Shown here one piece after another: positions 32,201-48,896 of a DNA stretch of 64,000 bases. The position numbers were made by a program, and so were the translations under genes. The notes beneath the pieces were generated by a model. That model saw only the letters and a list, made by a program, of their open reading frames with translations, made no database searches and was not told the DNA's origin. Position 1 is the first letter of the stretch; each line of letters opens with the position of its first letter. The stretch lies in assembly GCF_050947335.1 (NCBI RefSeq), contig NW_027473363.1:870501-934500 (forward strand), written 5' to 3'. The stretch comes from Megachile rotundata (lineage: Eukaryota; Arthropoda; Insecta; Hymenoptera; Megachilidae).

Positions 32201-33017
32201 ATCATACGATCACCATCATACAATTACTACCGTATAGTCACAATCATAGAGGCACAATCATAAAATCGGAATCATACAATTACAATCTCCCAAACACAAT
32301 CATACGATCGCAATCATACAATCATAACCATACAATCACAATCATACGATCACAATCGTACAATCACAATCGTACAATCACAACCATACAATCACAATCA
32401 TACAATCACAATCATACAATCACAATCAAAGAATCACAATCATACGATCACAATCATACAATCACACTCATACGATCACAATCGTACAATCACAATCGTA
32501 CAATCACAATCATACAATCACAATCATACAATCACAATCACACAATCACAATCATACAATCGCAATCAAAGAATCACAATCATACAATCACAATCATACA
32601 ATCACAGTCATACAATCACAATCATACAATAACAATCATACAATCGCAATCAAAGAATCACAATCAAAGAATCACAATCATACAATAACAATCATACAAT
32701 CACAATCATACAATCACAATCATACAATCACAATCATACAATCACAATCATACAATAGGAATAATACAATCCAAATCATACAATCACAATCATACAGTCA
32801 CAATCATACAATCACAATCATACAATCACAATCATACGATCACCATCATACAATTACCATCATACAGTCACAATCATACAATCACAATCATAAAATCACA
32901 ATCATACAATCACAATCATAGAATAAGTATCATACAATCCCAATCATACAATCACAATCATACAATCACAATCATACAATCACAATCATACAATCACAAT
33001 CATACAATCACAATAAT
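29239..33017 (+). repeat. Cassette C9, alpha class, 270 units
   Basis: B marks lie at 29488 and 32134 and the P mark at 31364. It is a length-identical relative of C6. Against C1 it has an additional 980 bp: about 966 bp between 29.86 and 30.82 kb, and one 14-bp unit in the consensus run before P. The extra stretch carries the ctgtcatacactc and aaaggcaaaatc units seen in other alpha bodies. Confidence 0.87.
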
Positions 33018-36000
33018 ACAGTGTCAATCATTCAATCGCAATCACACAATCACAATCTTACGATCGCAACATACAATCGCAATCAAAGAATCGCAGTCAA
33101 AGAATCACAATCATACAATCACAATCATACGATCACAATCGTACAATCACAATCATATAATCACAATCATACAATCACAATCATACAGTCACAATCATAC
33201 AATCACATTCATACAATCACAATCATACAATAAGAATCATACAATCCAAATCATAAAATCACAATCATGCAGTCACAATCATACAATCACAATCAGACAA
33301 TTACTATCATACAATCACAATCATACAATCGCAATCATACGATCACCATCATACAATTACTACCGTATAGTCACAATCATAGAGGCACAATCATAAAATC
33401 GGAATCATACAATTACAATCTCCCAGACACAATCATACGATCGCAATCATACAATCATAACCATACAATCACAACCATACGATCACAATCGTACAATTAC
33501 TATCATACAATCACAACCATACGATCACAATCATACAATCACAATCATACGATCACAATCGTACAATCACAATCGTACAATCACAACCATACAATCACAA
33601 TCATACAATCCGAATCATACAATCACAATCAAAGAATCACAATCATACGATCACAATCATACAATCACACTCATACGATCACAATCGTACAATCACAATC
33701 GTACAATCACAATCATACAATCACAATCATACAATCACAATCATACAATCACAATCATACAATCACAATCATACAATCACAATCATACAATAGGAATAAT
33801 ACAATCCAAATCATACAATCACAATCATACAGTCACAATCATACAATCACAATCATACAATCACAATCATACGATCACCATCATACAATTACTATCATAC
33901 AGTCACAATCATACAATTACAATCATAAAATCACAATCATACAATCACAATCATACAATCGTAATCATACAATCACAATCATACAATCACAATCATACAA
34001 TCACAATCATACAATCACAATCATACAATCGCAATCATACAATCACAATTACACAATCACACTCATACAATCACAATCATACAATCACAATCATACAATC
34101 ACAATCATACGATCGCAATCATACAAACGCAATCATACAATCACAATCATACAATCACATTCATACAATCATAATCATACAATCACAATCAAACAATCAC
34201 AATCATACGATCACAATCATACAATCACACTCATACGATCACAATCGTACAATCACAATCGTACAATCACAATCATACAATCACAATCATACAATCACAA
34301 TCATACAATCACAATCATACAATCACAATCATACAATAAGAATCATACAATCACAATCATGCAGTCACAATCATACAATCACAATCAGACAATTACTATC
34401 ATACAATCACAATCATGCAGTCACAATCATACAATCACAATCAGACAATTACTATCATACAATCACAATCATACAATCGCAATCATACGATCACCATCAT
34501 ACAATTACTACCGTATAGTCACAATCATAGAGGCACAATCATAAAATCGCAATCATACAATTACAATCTCCCAAACACAATCATACGATCGCAATCATAC
34601 AATCATAACCATACAATCACAACCATACGATCACAATCGTACAATTACTATCATACAATCGCAATCATACAATCACAATCATACAATCACATTCATACAA
34701 TCATAATCATACAATCACAATCAAACAATCACAATCATACAACCAAAATCATATAATCACAATCATACAATCACAACCATACAATCACAATCATACAATC
34801 ACAATCATACAATCCCAATCATACAATCACAATCTTACAATCACAACCATACAGTCACAATCATACGATCACAATCATACAATTACAATCATACAATCAC
34901 AATCATACCATCACAATCATACGATCACACTCATACGATCACAATCGTACAATCACAATCGTACAATCACAATCATATAATCACAATCATACAATCACTA
35001 TCATACAATAGCAGTCAAAGAATCACAATCATACGATCACAATCATGCAATTACTATCATACAATCACAATCATACGATCACAATCATACAATCACATTC
35101 ATACGATCACAACCGTACAATCACAATCGTACAATCCCAATCATATGATCACCATCATACAATTACTGTCATACACTCACAATCATACAATCACAATCAT
35201 ACAATCACAATCATACGATCACCATCATACAATTACTACCGTATAGTCACAATCATAAAGGCAAAATCATAAAATCGCAATCATACAATTACAATCTCCC
35301 AAACACAATCATACGATCGCAATCATACAATCATAACCATACAATCACAATCATACGATCACAATCATACAATTACTATCATACAATCACAATCATACGA
35401 TCACACTCATACGATCACAATCATAGAATAAGAATCATACAATCCAAATCATACAATCACAATCATACAATCACAATCATACAATCACAATCTTACAATC
35501 ACAATAATACAGTCACAATCATACAATCACAATCATACGATCACAATCGTACAATCACAATCGTACAATCACAATCATACAATCACAATCGTACGATCAC
35601 AATCATACAATCACAATCATACAATCACAATCAAAGAATCACACTCATACGATCACAATCATACAATCGCACTCATACGATCACAATCGTACAATCACAA
35701 TCATACAATCACAGTCATACAATCACAATCATACAATAACAATCCTACAATTGCAATCAAAGAATCACAATCAAAGAATCACAATCATACAATCACAGTC
35801 ATACAATCACAATCATACAATAGGAATAATACAATCCAAATCATACAATCACAATCATACAGTCACAATCATACAATCACAATCATACAATCACAATCAT
35901 ACGATCACCATCATACAATTACTATCATACAGTCACAATCATACAATCACAATCATAAAATCGCAATCATACAATTACAATCTCCCAAACACAATGATAC

Positions 36001-36250
36001 GATCGCAATCATACAATCATAACCATAGAATCACTATCATAGAATCACAATCATACAAAAAGAATCATACGATCACAATCATACGATCACCATCATACAA
36101 TTACTATCATACAGTCACAATCATACAATCACAATCATAAAATCACAATCATACAATCACAATCATAGAATAAGTATCATACAATCCCAATCATACAATC
36201 ACAATCATACAATCACAATCATACAATCACAATCATACAATCACAATAAT
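33018..36250 (+). repeat. Cassette C10, beta class, 231 units
   Basis: The beta landmark has its 13-bp unit at 33060-33072. B marks lie at 33267, 34359 and 34415, the last pair repeating the 56-bp duplication of C2. It contains the longest uninterrupted + strand open frame of the window (33267-34544, 425 codons), which is a by-product of the stop-free unit. It aligns with C2 at offset 27726 up to about 34.3 kb and at 27754 after it. Confidence 0.85.
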
Positions 36251-39200
36251 ACAGTGTCAATCATTCAATCGCAATCACACAATCACAATCTTACGATCAC
36301 AACATACAATCGCAATCAAAGAATCGCAGTCAAAGAATCACAATCATACAATCACAATCATACGATCACAATCATACAATCACAATCATATAATCACAAT
36401 CATACAATCACAATCATACAATCACAATCATACAATCACAATCATACAATCACAATCATACAATCACAATCATACAATAAGAATCATACAATCCAAATCA
36501 TACAATCACAATCATGCAGTCACAATCATACAATCACAATCAGACAATTACTATCATACAATCACAATCATACAATCGCAATCATACGATCACCATCATA
36601 CAATTACTACCGTATAGTCACAATCATAGAGGTACAATCATAAAATCGCAATCATACAATTACAATCTCCCAAACACAATCATACGATCGCAATCATACA
36701 ATCATAACCATACAATCACAACCATACGATCACAATCGTACAATTACTATCATACAATCGCAATCATACAATCACAATCATACAATCACATTCATACAAT
36801 CATAATCATACAATCACAATCAAACAATCACAATCATACAACCAAAATCATATAATCACAATCATACAATCACAATCATACAATCACAATCATACAATCA
36901 CAATCATACAATCACAATCTTACAATCACAATCATACAATCACAATCAAAGAATCACACTCATACGATCACAATCATACAATCACACTCATACGATCACA
37001 ATCGTACAATCACAATCACACAATCACAGTCATACAATCACAATCATACAATAACAATCCTACAATTGCAATCAAAGAATCACAATCAAAGAATCACAAT
37101 CATACAATCACAATCATACAATCACAATCATACAATCACAATCATACAATAGGAATAATACAATCCAAATCATACAATCACAATCATACAATCACAATCA
37201 TACAATCACAATCATACAATCACAATCATACGATCACCATCATACAATTACTATCATACAGTCACAATCATACAATCACAATCATAAAATCGCAATCATA
37301 CAATTACAATCTCCCAAACACAATGATACGATCGCAATCATACAATCATAACCATACAATCACTATCATAGAATCACAATCATACAAAAAGAATCATACG
37401 ATCACAATCATACGATCACCATCATACAATTACTATCATACAGTCACAATCATACAATCACAATCATAAAATCACAATCATACAATCACAATCATAGAAT
37501 AAGTATCACACAATCAAAATCACACAATCACAATCATACAATCACAATCATACAATCACAATCATACAATCGTAATCATACAATCACAATCATACAATCA
37601 CAATCATACAATCACAATCATACAATCACAATCATACAATCACAATCATACAATCACAATCATACAATCACAATCATACAATCACAATCAGACAATCAAA
37701 ATCATACAATCGCAATCAAAGAATCGCAATCATACGATCACAATCATACAATCACAATCATACAATCACAATCATACAATCAAAATCATACAATCACAAT
37801 CATACAATCACACTCATACGATCACAACCGTACAATCACAGTCCTACAATCACAATCATACAATCACAATCATACGATCACAATCATACGATCAAAATCA
37901 CGCAATCACACTCATACGATCACAATCGTACAATCACAATCGTACAATCACAATCGTAAAATCACAATCATACAATCACAATCGTACAATCACAATCGTA
38001 CAATAACAATCATACAATCGCAATCAAAGAATCACAATCAAAGAATCGCTATCATACAATCACGATCATACAATCACAATTATACAATAAGAATCATACA
38101 ATCCAAATCATACAATCACAATCATACAATCACAATCATACAATCACAATCATACAATCACAATTACACAATCACACTCATACAATCACAATCATACAAT
38201 CACAATCATACAATCGCAATCATACGATCGCAATCATACAATCGCAATCATGCAATCACAATCATACAATCACATTCATACAATCATAATCATACAATCA
38301 CAATCAAACAATCACAATCATACAACCACAATCATATAATCACAGTCATACAATCACAATCATACAATCACACTCATACGATCACAACCGTACAATCACA
38401 GTCCTACAATCACAATCATACAATCACAATCATACGATCACAATCATACGATCAAAATCACACAATCACACTCATACGATCACAATCGTACAATCACAAT
38501 CGTACAATCACAATCGTAAAATCACAATCATACAATCACAATCGTACAATCACAATCGTACAATAACAATCATACAATCGCAATCAAAGAATCACAATCA
38601 AAGAATCGCAATCATACGATCACAATCATACAATCACAATCGTACAATTACTATCATACAATCACAACCATACGATCACAATCATACAATCACAATCATA
38701 CGATCACAATCGTACAATCACAATCGTACAATCACAACCATACAATCACAATCATACAATCCGAATCATACAATCACAATCAAAGAATCACAATCATACG
38801 ATCACAATCATACAATCACACTCATACGATCACAATCGTACAATCACAATCGTACAATCACAATCATACAATCACAATCATACAATCACAATCATACAAT
38901 CACAATCATACAATCACAATCATACAATCACAATCATACAATCACAATCATACAATCACAATCATACAATAGGAATAATACAATCCAAATCATACAATCA
39001 CAATCATACAGTCACAATCATACAATCACAATCATACAATCACAATCATACGATCACCATCATACAATTACTATCATACAGTCACAATCATACAATTACA
39101 ATCATAAAATCACAATCATACAATCACAATCATACAATCGTAATCATACAATCACAATCATACAATCACAATCATACAATCACAATCATAAAATCACAAT

Positions 39201-39763
39201 CATACAATCGCAATCATACAATCACAATTACACAATCACACTCATACAATCACAATCATACAATCACAATCATACAATCACAATCATACGATCGCAATCA
39301 TACAAACGCAATCATACAATCACAATCATACAATCACATTCATACAATCATAATCATACAATCACAATCAAAGAATCACAATCATACGATCACAATCATA
39401 CAATCACACTCATACGATCACAATCGTACAATCACAATCGTACAATCACAATCATACAATCACAATCATACAATCACAATCATACAATCACAATCATACA
39501 ATCACAATCATACAATCACAATCATACAATAGGAATAATACAATCCAAATCATACAATCACAATCATACAGTCACAATCATACAATCACAATCATACAAT
39601 CACAATCATACGATCACCATCATACAATTACTATCATACAGTCACAATCATACAATTACAATCATAAAATCACAATCATACAATCACAATCATAGAATAA
39701 GTATCATACAATCCCAATCATACAATCACAATCATACAATCACAATCATACAATCACAATAAT
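36251..39763 (+). repeat. Cassette C11, gamma class, 251 units
   Basis: The B mark is at 36514 and the P mark at 37690, 1176 bp on. It matches C3 over its whole length at offset 27754, including the internal 560-bp repeat and the stretch without ctccca modules (about 37.3-40.2 kb). Single-base differences such as atcacgcaatc near 37898 show the two copies are not literally identical. Confidence 0.87.
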
Positions 39764-41078
39764 ACAGTGTCAATCATTCAATCGCAATCACACAATCACA
39801 ATCTTACGATCACAACATACAATCGCAATCAAAGAATCGCAGTCAAAGAATCACAATCATACAATCACAATCATACGATCACAATCGTACAATCACAATC
39901 GTACAATCACAATCATACAATCACAATCACACAATCACAATCATACAATCACAATCATACAATCACAATCATACAATCACAATCATACAATCACAATCAA
40001 AGAATCACAATCATACGATCACAATCATACAATCACACTCATACGATCACAATCGTACAATCACAATCGTACAATCACAATCATACAATCACAATCATGC
40101 AGTCACAATCATACAATCTCAATCAGACAATTACTATCATACAATCACAATCATACAATCGCAATCATACGATCACCATCATACAATTACTACCGTATAG
40201 TCACAATCATAGAGGCACAATCATAAAATCGCAATCATACAATTACAATCTCCCAAACACAATCATACGATCGCAATCATACAATCATAACCATACAATC
40301 ACATTCATAAGATCACCATCATACAATTACTATCATACAGTCACAATCATACAATCACAATCATATAATCACAATCATACAATCACAATCATACAATCAC
40401 TATCATACCATCACAATCACACAATCACAATCATAAAATCAGAATCATACAATCACAATCATACAATCGTAATCATACAATCACAATCATACAATCACAA
40501 TCATACAATCACAATCATACAATCACAATCATACAATCGCAATCATACAATCACAATTACACAATCACACTCATACAATCACAATCATACAATCACAATC
40601 ATACAATCACAATCATACGATCGCAATCATACAAACGCAATCATACAATCACAATCATACAATCACATTCATACAATCATAATCATACAATCACAATCAA
40701 ACAATCACAATCATACAACCACAATCATATAATCACAATCATACAATCACAACCATACAATCACAATCATACAATCACAATCATACAATCACAATCTTAC
40801 AATCACAAGCATACAATCACAATCATACGATCACAATCATACAATTACAATCATACAATCACAATCATACCATCACAATCATACGATCACACTCATACGA
40901 TCACAATCGTACAATCACAATCGTACAATCACAATCATACAATCACAATCATACAATCACTATCATACAATAGCAATCAAAGAATCACAATCATACGATC
41001 ACAATCATGCAATTACTATCATACAATCACAATCATACAATCACAATCATACAATCACAATCATACAATCACAATAAT
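39764..41078 (+). repeat. Cassette C12, delta class, 94 units
   Basis: The delta landmark has its 13-bp unit at 39806-39818. The B mark at 40097 is the first of five that lead into a block with aaaatcagaatcat and acaatcgtaatcat units (the others are at 45274, 50328, 54416 and 59777). Near 40805 the first acaatcacaagcat unit appears. I did not see that unit between 1 and 40 kb, and it is frequent to the right. Confidence 0.78.
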
Positions 41079-43947
41079 ACAGTGTCAATCATTCAATCGC
41101 AATCACACAATCACAATCTTACGATCACAACATACAATCGCAATCAAAGAATCGCAGTCAAAGAATCACAATCATACAATCACAATCATACGATCACAAT
41201 CATACAATCACAATCATATAATCACAATCATACAATCACAATCATACAATCACAATCATACAATCACAATCATACAATCACAATCATACAATAAGAATCA
41301 TACAATCCAAATCATACAATCACAATCATGCAGTCACAATCATACAATCACAATCAGACAATTACTATCATACAATCACAATCATACAACCGCAATCATA
41401 CGATCACCATCATACAATTACTACCGTATAGTCACAATCATAGAGGTACAATCATAAAATCGCAATCATACAATTACAATCTCCCAAACACAATCATACG
41501 ATCGCAATCATACAATCATAACCATACAATCACAACCATACGATCACAATCGTACAATTACTATCATACAATCGCAATCATACAATCACAATCATACAAT
41601 CACATTCATACAATCATAATCATACAATCACAATCAAACAATCACAATCATACAACCAAAATCATATAATCACAATCATACAATCACAATCATACAATCA
41701 CAATCACACAATCACAATCATACAATCACAATCTTACAATCACAACCATACAGTCACAATCATACGATCACAATCATACAATTACAATCATACAATCACA
41801 ATCATACCATCACAATCATACGATCACACTCATACGATCACAATCGTACAATCACAATCGTACAATCACAATCATATAATCACAATCATACAATCACTAT
41901 CATACAATAGCAATCAAAGAATCACAATCATACGATCACAATCATACAATTACTATCATACAATCACAATCATACGATCACAATCATACAATCACATTCA
42001 TACGATCACAACCGTACAATCACAATCGTACAATCCCAATCATATGATCACCATCATACAATTACTGTCATACACTCACAATCACACAATCACAATCATA
42101 CAATCACAATCATACGATCACCATCATACAATTACTACCGTATAGTCACAATCATAAAGGCAAAATCATAAAATCGCAATCATACAATTACAATCTCCCA
42201 AACACAATCATACGATCGCAATCATACAATCATAACCATACAATCACAATCATACAATCCAAATCATACAATCACAATCATACAATCACAATCATACAAT
42301 CACAATCATACAATCACAATAATACAGTCACAATCATACAATCACAATCATACGATCACAATCGTACAATCACAATCATACAATCACAATCAAAGAATCA
42401 CACTCATACGATCACAATCATACAATCACACTCATACGATCACAATCGTGCAATCACAATCACACAATCACAGTCATACAATCACAATCATACAATAACA
42501 ATCCTACAATTGCAATCAAAGAATCACAGTCAAAGAATCACAATCATACAATCACAATCATACAATCACAATCATACAATCACAATCATACAATAGGAAT
42601 AATACAATCCAAATCATACAATCACAATCATACAGTCACAATCATACAATCACAATCATACAATCACAATCATACGATCACCATCATACAATTACTATCA
42701 TACAGTCACAATCATACAATCACAATCATAAAATCGCAATCATACAATTACAATCTCCCAAACACAATGATACGATCGCAATCATACAATCATAACCATA
42801 CAATCACTATCATAGAATCACAATCATACAAAAAGAATCATACGATCACAATCATACGATCACCATCATACAATTACTATCATACAGTCACAATCATACA
42901 ATCACAATCATAAAATCACAATCATACAATCACAATCATAGAATAAGTATCACACAATCAAAATCACACAATCACAATCATACAATCACAATCATACAAT
43001 CGCAATCATGCAATCACAATCATACAATCACATTCATACAATCATAATCATACAATCACAATCAAACAATCACAATCATACAACCACAATCATATAATCA
43101 CAGTCATACAATCACAATCATACCATCACAATCATACGATCACACTCATACAATCACTATCATACAATCACAATCATACGATCACAATCATACGATCACC
43201 ATCATACAATTACTATCATGCAGTCACAATCATACAATCACAATCAGACAATTACTATCATACAATCACAATTATACAATCGCAATCATACGATCACCAT
43301 CATACAATTACTACCGTATAGTCACAATCATAGAGGCACAATCATAAAATCGGAATCATACAATTACAATCTCCCAAACACAATCATACGATCGCAATCA
43401 TACAATCATAACCATACAATCACAATCATACGATCACAATCGTACAATCACAATCGTACAATCACAACCATACAATCACAATCATACAATCACAATCATA
43501 CAATCACAATCAAAGAATCACAATCATACGATCACAATCATACAATCACACTCATACGATCACAATCGTACAATCACAATCGTACAATCACAATCATACA
43601 ATCACAATCATACAATCACAATCACACAATCACAATCATACAATCGCAATCAAAGAATCACAATCATACAATCACAATCATACAATCACAGTCATACAAT
43701 CACAATCATACAATAACAATCATACAATCGCAATCAAAGAATCACAACCAAAGAATCACAATCATACAATAACAATCATACAATCACAATCATACAATCA
43801 CAATCATACAATCACAATCATAAAATCACAATCATACAATCACAATCATAGAATAAGTATCATACAATCCCAATCATACAATCACAATCATACAATCACA
43901 ATCATACATTCACAATCATACAATCACAATCATACAATCACAATAAT
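41079..43947 (+). repeat. Cassette C13, alpha class, 205 units, P mark lost
   Basis: The landmark is preceded by a shortened run after atgcaattac (41007). B marks lie at 41328 and 43218, 1890 bp apart, against 2646 bp in C6 and C9. The missing 756 bp (54 units) includes the P mark. At about 42.96-43.01 kb the sequence jumps from the aaaatcacac units straight to tcgcaatcatgcaatc. Confidence 0.78.
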
Positions 43948-44940
43948 ACAGTGTCAATCATTCAATCGCAATCACACAATCACAATCTTACGATCGCAAC
44001 ATACAATCGCAATCAAAGAATCGCAGTCAAAGAATCACAATCATACAATCACAATCATACGATCACAATCATACAATCACAATCATATAATCACAATCAT
44101 ACAATCACAATCATACAGTCACAATCATACAATCACATTCATACAATCACAATCATACAATAAGAATCATACAATCCAAATCATAAAATCACAATCATGC
44201 AGTCACAATCATACAATCACAATCAGACAATTACTATCATACAATCACAATCATACAATCGCAATCATACGATCACCATCATACAATTACTACCGTATAG
44301 TCACAATCATAGAGGCACAATCATAAAATCGGAATCATACAATTTCAATCTCCCAGACACAATCATACGATCGCAATCATACAATCATAACCATACAATC
44401 ACAACCATACGATCACAATCGTACAATTACTATCATACAATCACAACCATACGATCACAATCATACAATCACAATCATACGATCACAATCGTACAATCAC
44501 AATCGTACAATCACAACCATACAATCACAATCATACAATCCGAATCATACAATCACAATCAAAGAATCACAATCATACGATCACAATCATACAATCACAC
44601 TCATACGATCACAATCGTACAATCACAATCGTACAATCACAATCATACAATCACAATCATACAATCACAATCATACAATCACAATCATACAATCACAATC
44701 ATACAATAGGAATAATACAATCCAAATCATACAATCACAATCATACAGTCACAATCATACAATCACAATCATACAATCACAATCATACGATCACCATCAT
44801 ACAATTACTATCATACAGTCACAATCATACAATTACAATCATAAAATCACAATCATACAATCACAATCATAGAATAAGTATCATACAATCCCAATCATAC
44901 AATCACAATCATACAATCACAATCATACAATCACAATAAT
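43948..44940 (+). repeat. Cassette C14, beta class, 71 units, strongly shortened
   Basis: The beta landmark has its 13-bp unit at 43990-44002 and the B mark is at 44197. It starts like C2, C7 and C10 but ends after 993 bp and runs into a delta landmark. The rest of the beta body and a whole gamma cassette are therefore absent here. A private acaatttcaatctc unit lies near 44340. Confidence 0.8.
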
Positions 44941-45273
44941 ACAGTGTCAATCATTCAATCGCAATCACACAATCACAATCTTACGATCACAACATACAAT
45001 CGCAATCAAAGAATCGCAGTCAAAGAATCACAATCATACAATCACAATCATACGATCACAATCGTACAATCACAATCGTACAATCACAATCATACAATCA
45101 CAATCACACAATCACAATCATACAATCACAATCATACAATCACAATCATACAATCACAATCATACAATCACAATCAAAGAATCACAATCATACGATCACA
45201 ATCATACAATCACACTCATACGATCACAATCGTACAATCACAATCGTACAATCACAATCATACAATCACAATC

Positions 45274-47575
45274 ATGCAGTCACAATCATACAATCACAAT
45301 CAGACAATTACTATCATACAATCACAATCATACAATCGCAATCATACGATCACCATCATACAATTACTACCGTATAGTCACAATCATAGAGGCACAATCA
45401 TAAAATCGCAATCATACAATTACAATCTCCCAAACACAATCATACGATCGCAATCATACAATCATAACCATACAATCACAATCATAAGATCACCATCATA
45501 CAACTACTATCATACAGTCACAATCATACAATCACAATCATATAATCACAATCATACAATCACAATCATACAATCACTATCATACCATCACAATCACACA
45601 ATCACAATCATAAAATCAGAATCATACAATCACAATCATACAATCGTAATCATACAATCACAATCATACAATCACAATCATACAATCACAATCATACAAT
45701 AACAATCATACCATCGCAATCAAAGAATCACAATCAAAGAATCGCAATCATACAATCACGATCATACAATCACAATTATACAATAAGAATCATACAATCC
45801 AAATCATACAATCACAATCATACAATCACAATCATACAATCACAATCATACAATCGCAATCGTACAAGCACAATTACACAATCACACTCATACAATCACA
45901 ATCATACAATCACAATCATACAATCACAATCATACGATCGCAATCATACAAACGCAATCATACAATCACAATCATACAATCACATTCATACAATCATAAT
46001 CATACAATCACAATCAAACAATCACAATCATACAACCACAATCATATAATCACAATCATACAATCACAACCATACAATCACAATCATACAATCACAATCA
46101 TACAATCACAATCTTACAATCACAAGCATACAATCACAATCATACGATCACAATCATACAATTACAATCATACAATCACAATCATACCATCACAATCATA
46201 CGATCACACTCATACGATCACAATCGTACAATCACAATCGTACAATCACAATCATACAATCACAATCATACAATCACTATCATACAATAGCAATCAAAGA
46301 ATCACAATCATACGATCACAGTCATGCAATTACAATCATACAATCACAATCATACGATCACAATCATACAATCACACTCATACGATCACAACCGTACAAT
46401 CACAATCGTACAATCCCAATCATATGATCACCATCATACAATTACTGTCATATACTCACAATCATACAATCACAATCATAAAATCGCAATCATACAATTA
46501 CAATCTCCCAAACACAATCATACGATCGCAATCATACAATCATAACCATACAATCACAATCATACGACCACAATCATACAATTACTATCATACAATCACA
46601 ATCATACGATCACACTCATACGATCACAATCATAGAATAAGAATCATACAATCCAAATCATACAATCACAATCATACAATCACAATCATACAATCACAAT
46701 CATGCAATCACAATCATACAATCACAGTAATACAGTCCCAATCATACAATCACAATCATACGATCACAATCGTACAATCACAATCATACGATCACAATCA
46801 TACAATCACAATCATACAATCACAATCATACAACCACAATCATACGATCACAATCGTACAATCACAATCGTACAATCACAACCATACAATCACAGTCATA
46901 CAATCACAATCATACAATCACAATCATACAATCACAATCATACAATAACAATCATACCATCGCAATCAAAGAATCACAATCAAAGAATCGCAATCATACA
47001 ATCACGATCATACAATCACAATTATACAATAAGAATCATACAATCCAAATCATACAATCACAATCATACAATCACAATCATACAATCACAATCATACAAT
47101 CGCAATCATACAATCACAATTACACAATCACACTCATACAATCACAATCATACAATCACAATCATACAATCACAATCATACGATCGCAATCATACAAACG
47201 CAATCATACAATCACAATCATACAATCACATTCATACAATCATAATCATACAATCACAATCAAACAATCACAATCATACAACCACAATCATATAATCACA
47301 ATCATACAATCACAACCATACAATCACAATCATACAATCACAATCATACAATCACAATCTTACAATCACAAGCATACAATCACAATCATACGATCACAAT
47401 CATACAATTACAATCATACAATCACAATCATACCATCACAATCATACGATCACACTCATACGATCACAATCGTACAATCACAATCGTACAATCACAATCA
47501 TACAATCACAATCATACAATCACTATCATACAATAGCAATCAAAGAATCACAATCATACGATCACAATCATGCAA
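45274..47575 (+). repeat. Right-half block, copy 0 (without the 672-bp duplication)
   Basis: It starts at the B mark and aligns with 54416 onward at offset 9142, then with 56.3-57.4 kb at offset 9814 (46702/56516, 47570/57384). The change of 672 bp in the offset shows that this copy has a single version of a segment that is doubled in the later copies. Confidence 0.78.
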
Positions 47576-48896
47576 TTACTATCATACAATCACAATCATA
47601 CGATCACAATCATACAATCACATTCATACGATCACAACCGTACAATCACAATCGTACAATCCCAATCATATGATCACCATCATACAATTACTGTCATACA
47701 CTCACAATCACACAATCACAATCATACAATCACAATCATACGATCACCATCATACAATTACTACCGTATAGTCACAATCATAAAGGCAAAATCATAAAAT
47801 CGCAATCATACAATTACAATCTCCCAAACACAATCATACGATCGCAATCATACAATCATAACCATACAATCACAACCATACGATCACAATCGTACAATTA
47901 CTATCATACAATCGCAATCATACAATCACAATCATACAATCACATTCATACAATCATAATCATACAATCACAATCAAACAATCACAATCATACAACCAAA
48001 ATCATATAATCACAATCATACAATCACAATCATACAATCACAATCATACAATCACAATCATACAATCACAATCTTACAACCACAACCATACAGTCACAAT
48101 CATACGATCACAATCATACAATTACAATCATACAATCACAATCATACCATCACAATCATACGATCACACTCATACGATCACAATCGTACAATCACAATCG
48201 TACAATCACAATCATATAATCACAATCATACAATCACTATCATACAATAGCAATCAAAGAATCACAATCATACGATCACAATCATACAATTACTATCATA
48301 CAATCACAATCATACGATCACAATCATACAATCACATTCATACGATCACAACCGTACAATCACAATCGTACAATCCCAATCATATGATCACCATCATACA
48401 ATTACTGTCATACACTCACAATCACACAATCACAATCATACAATCACAATCATACGATCACCATCATACAATTACTACCGTATAGTCACAATCATAAAGG
48501 CAAAATCATAAAATCGCAATCATACAATTACAATCTCCCAAACACAATCATACGATCGCAATCATACAATCATAACCATACAATCACAATCATACAATCC
48601 AAATCATACAATCACAATCATACAATCACAATCATACAATCACAATCATACAATCACAATCATACAATCACAATAATACAGTCACAATCATACAATCACA
48701 ATCATACGATCACAATCGTACAATCACAATCGTACAATCACAATCATACAATCACAATCGTACGATCACAATCATACAATCACAATCATACAATCACAAT
48801 CAAAGAATCACACTCATACGATCACAATCATACAATCACACTCATACGATCACAATCGTACAATCACAATCACACAATCACAGTCATACAATCACA

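Larger units (their letters stand above)
29239..39763 (+). repeat. Super-repeat copy III (alpha-beta-gamma, C9-C11)
   Basis: The total length is 10525 bp, followed by delta cassette C12. It shares its alpha member most closely with copy II and its beta and gamma members most closely with copy I. That mosaic pattern points to exchange between copies and not to simple branching. Confidence 0.82.

Noticed and set aside
33267..34544. Longest open frame (425 codons), and the similar ones at 5541-6764, 22308-23447, 55566-56762 and 60927-62123, as genes for a repetitive N/H/Q-rich protein
   Set aside because: Openness follows from the stop-free 14-bp unit. The same peptide appears in all three frames, copies differ by unit-sized indels that ignore codon phase, and no promoter, splice pattern or non-repeat domain is present.
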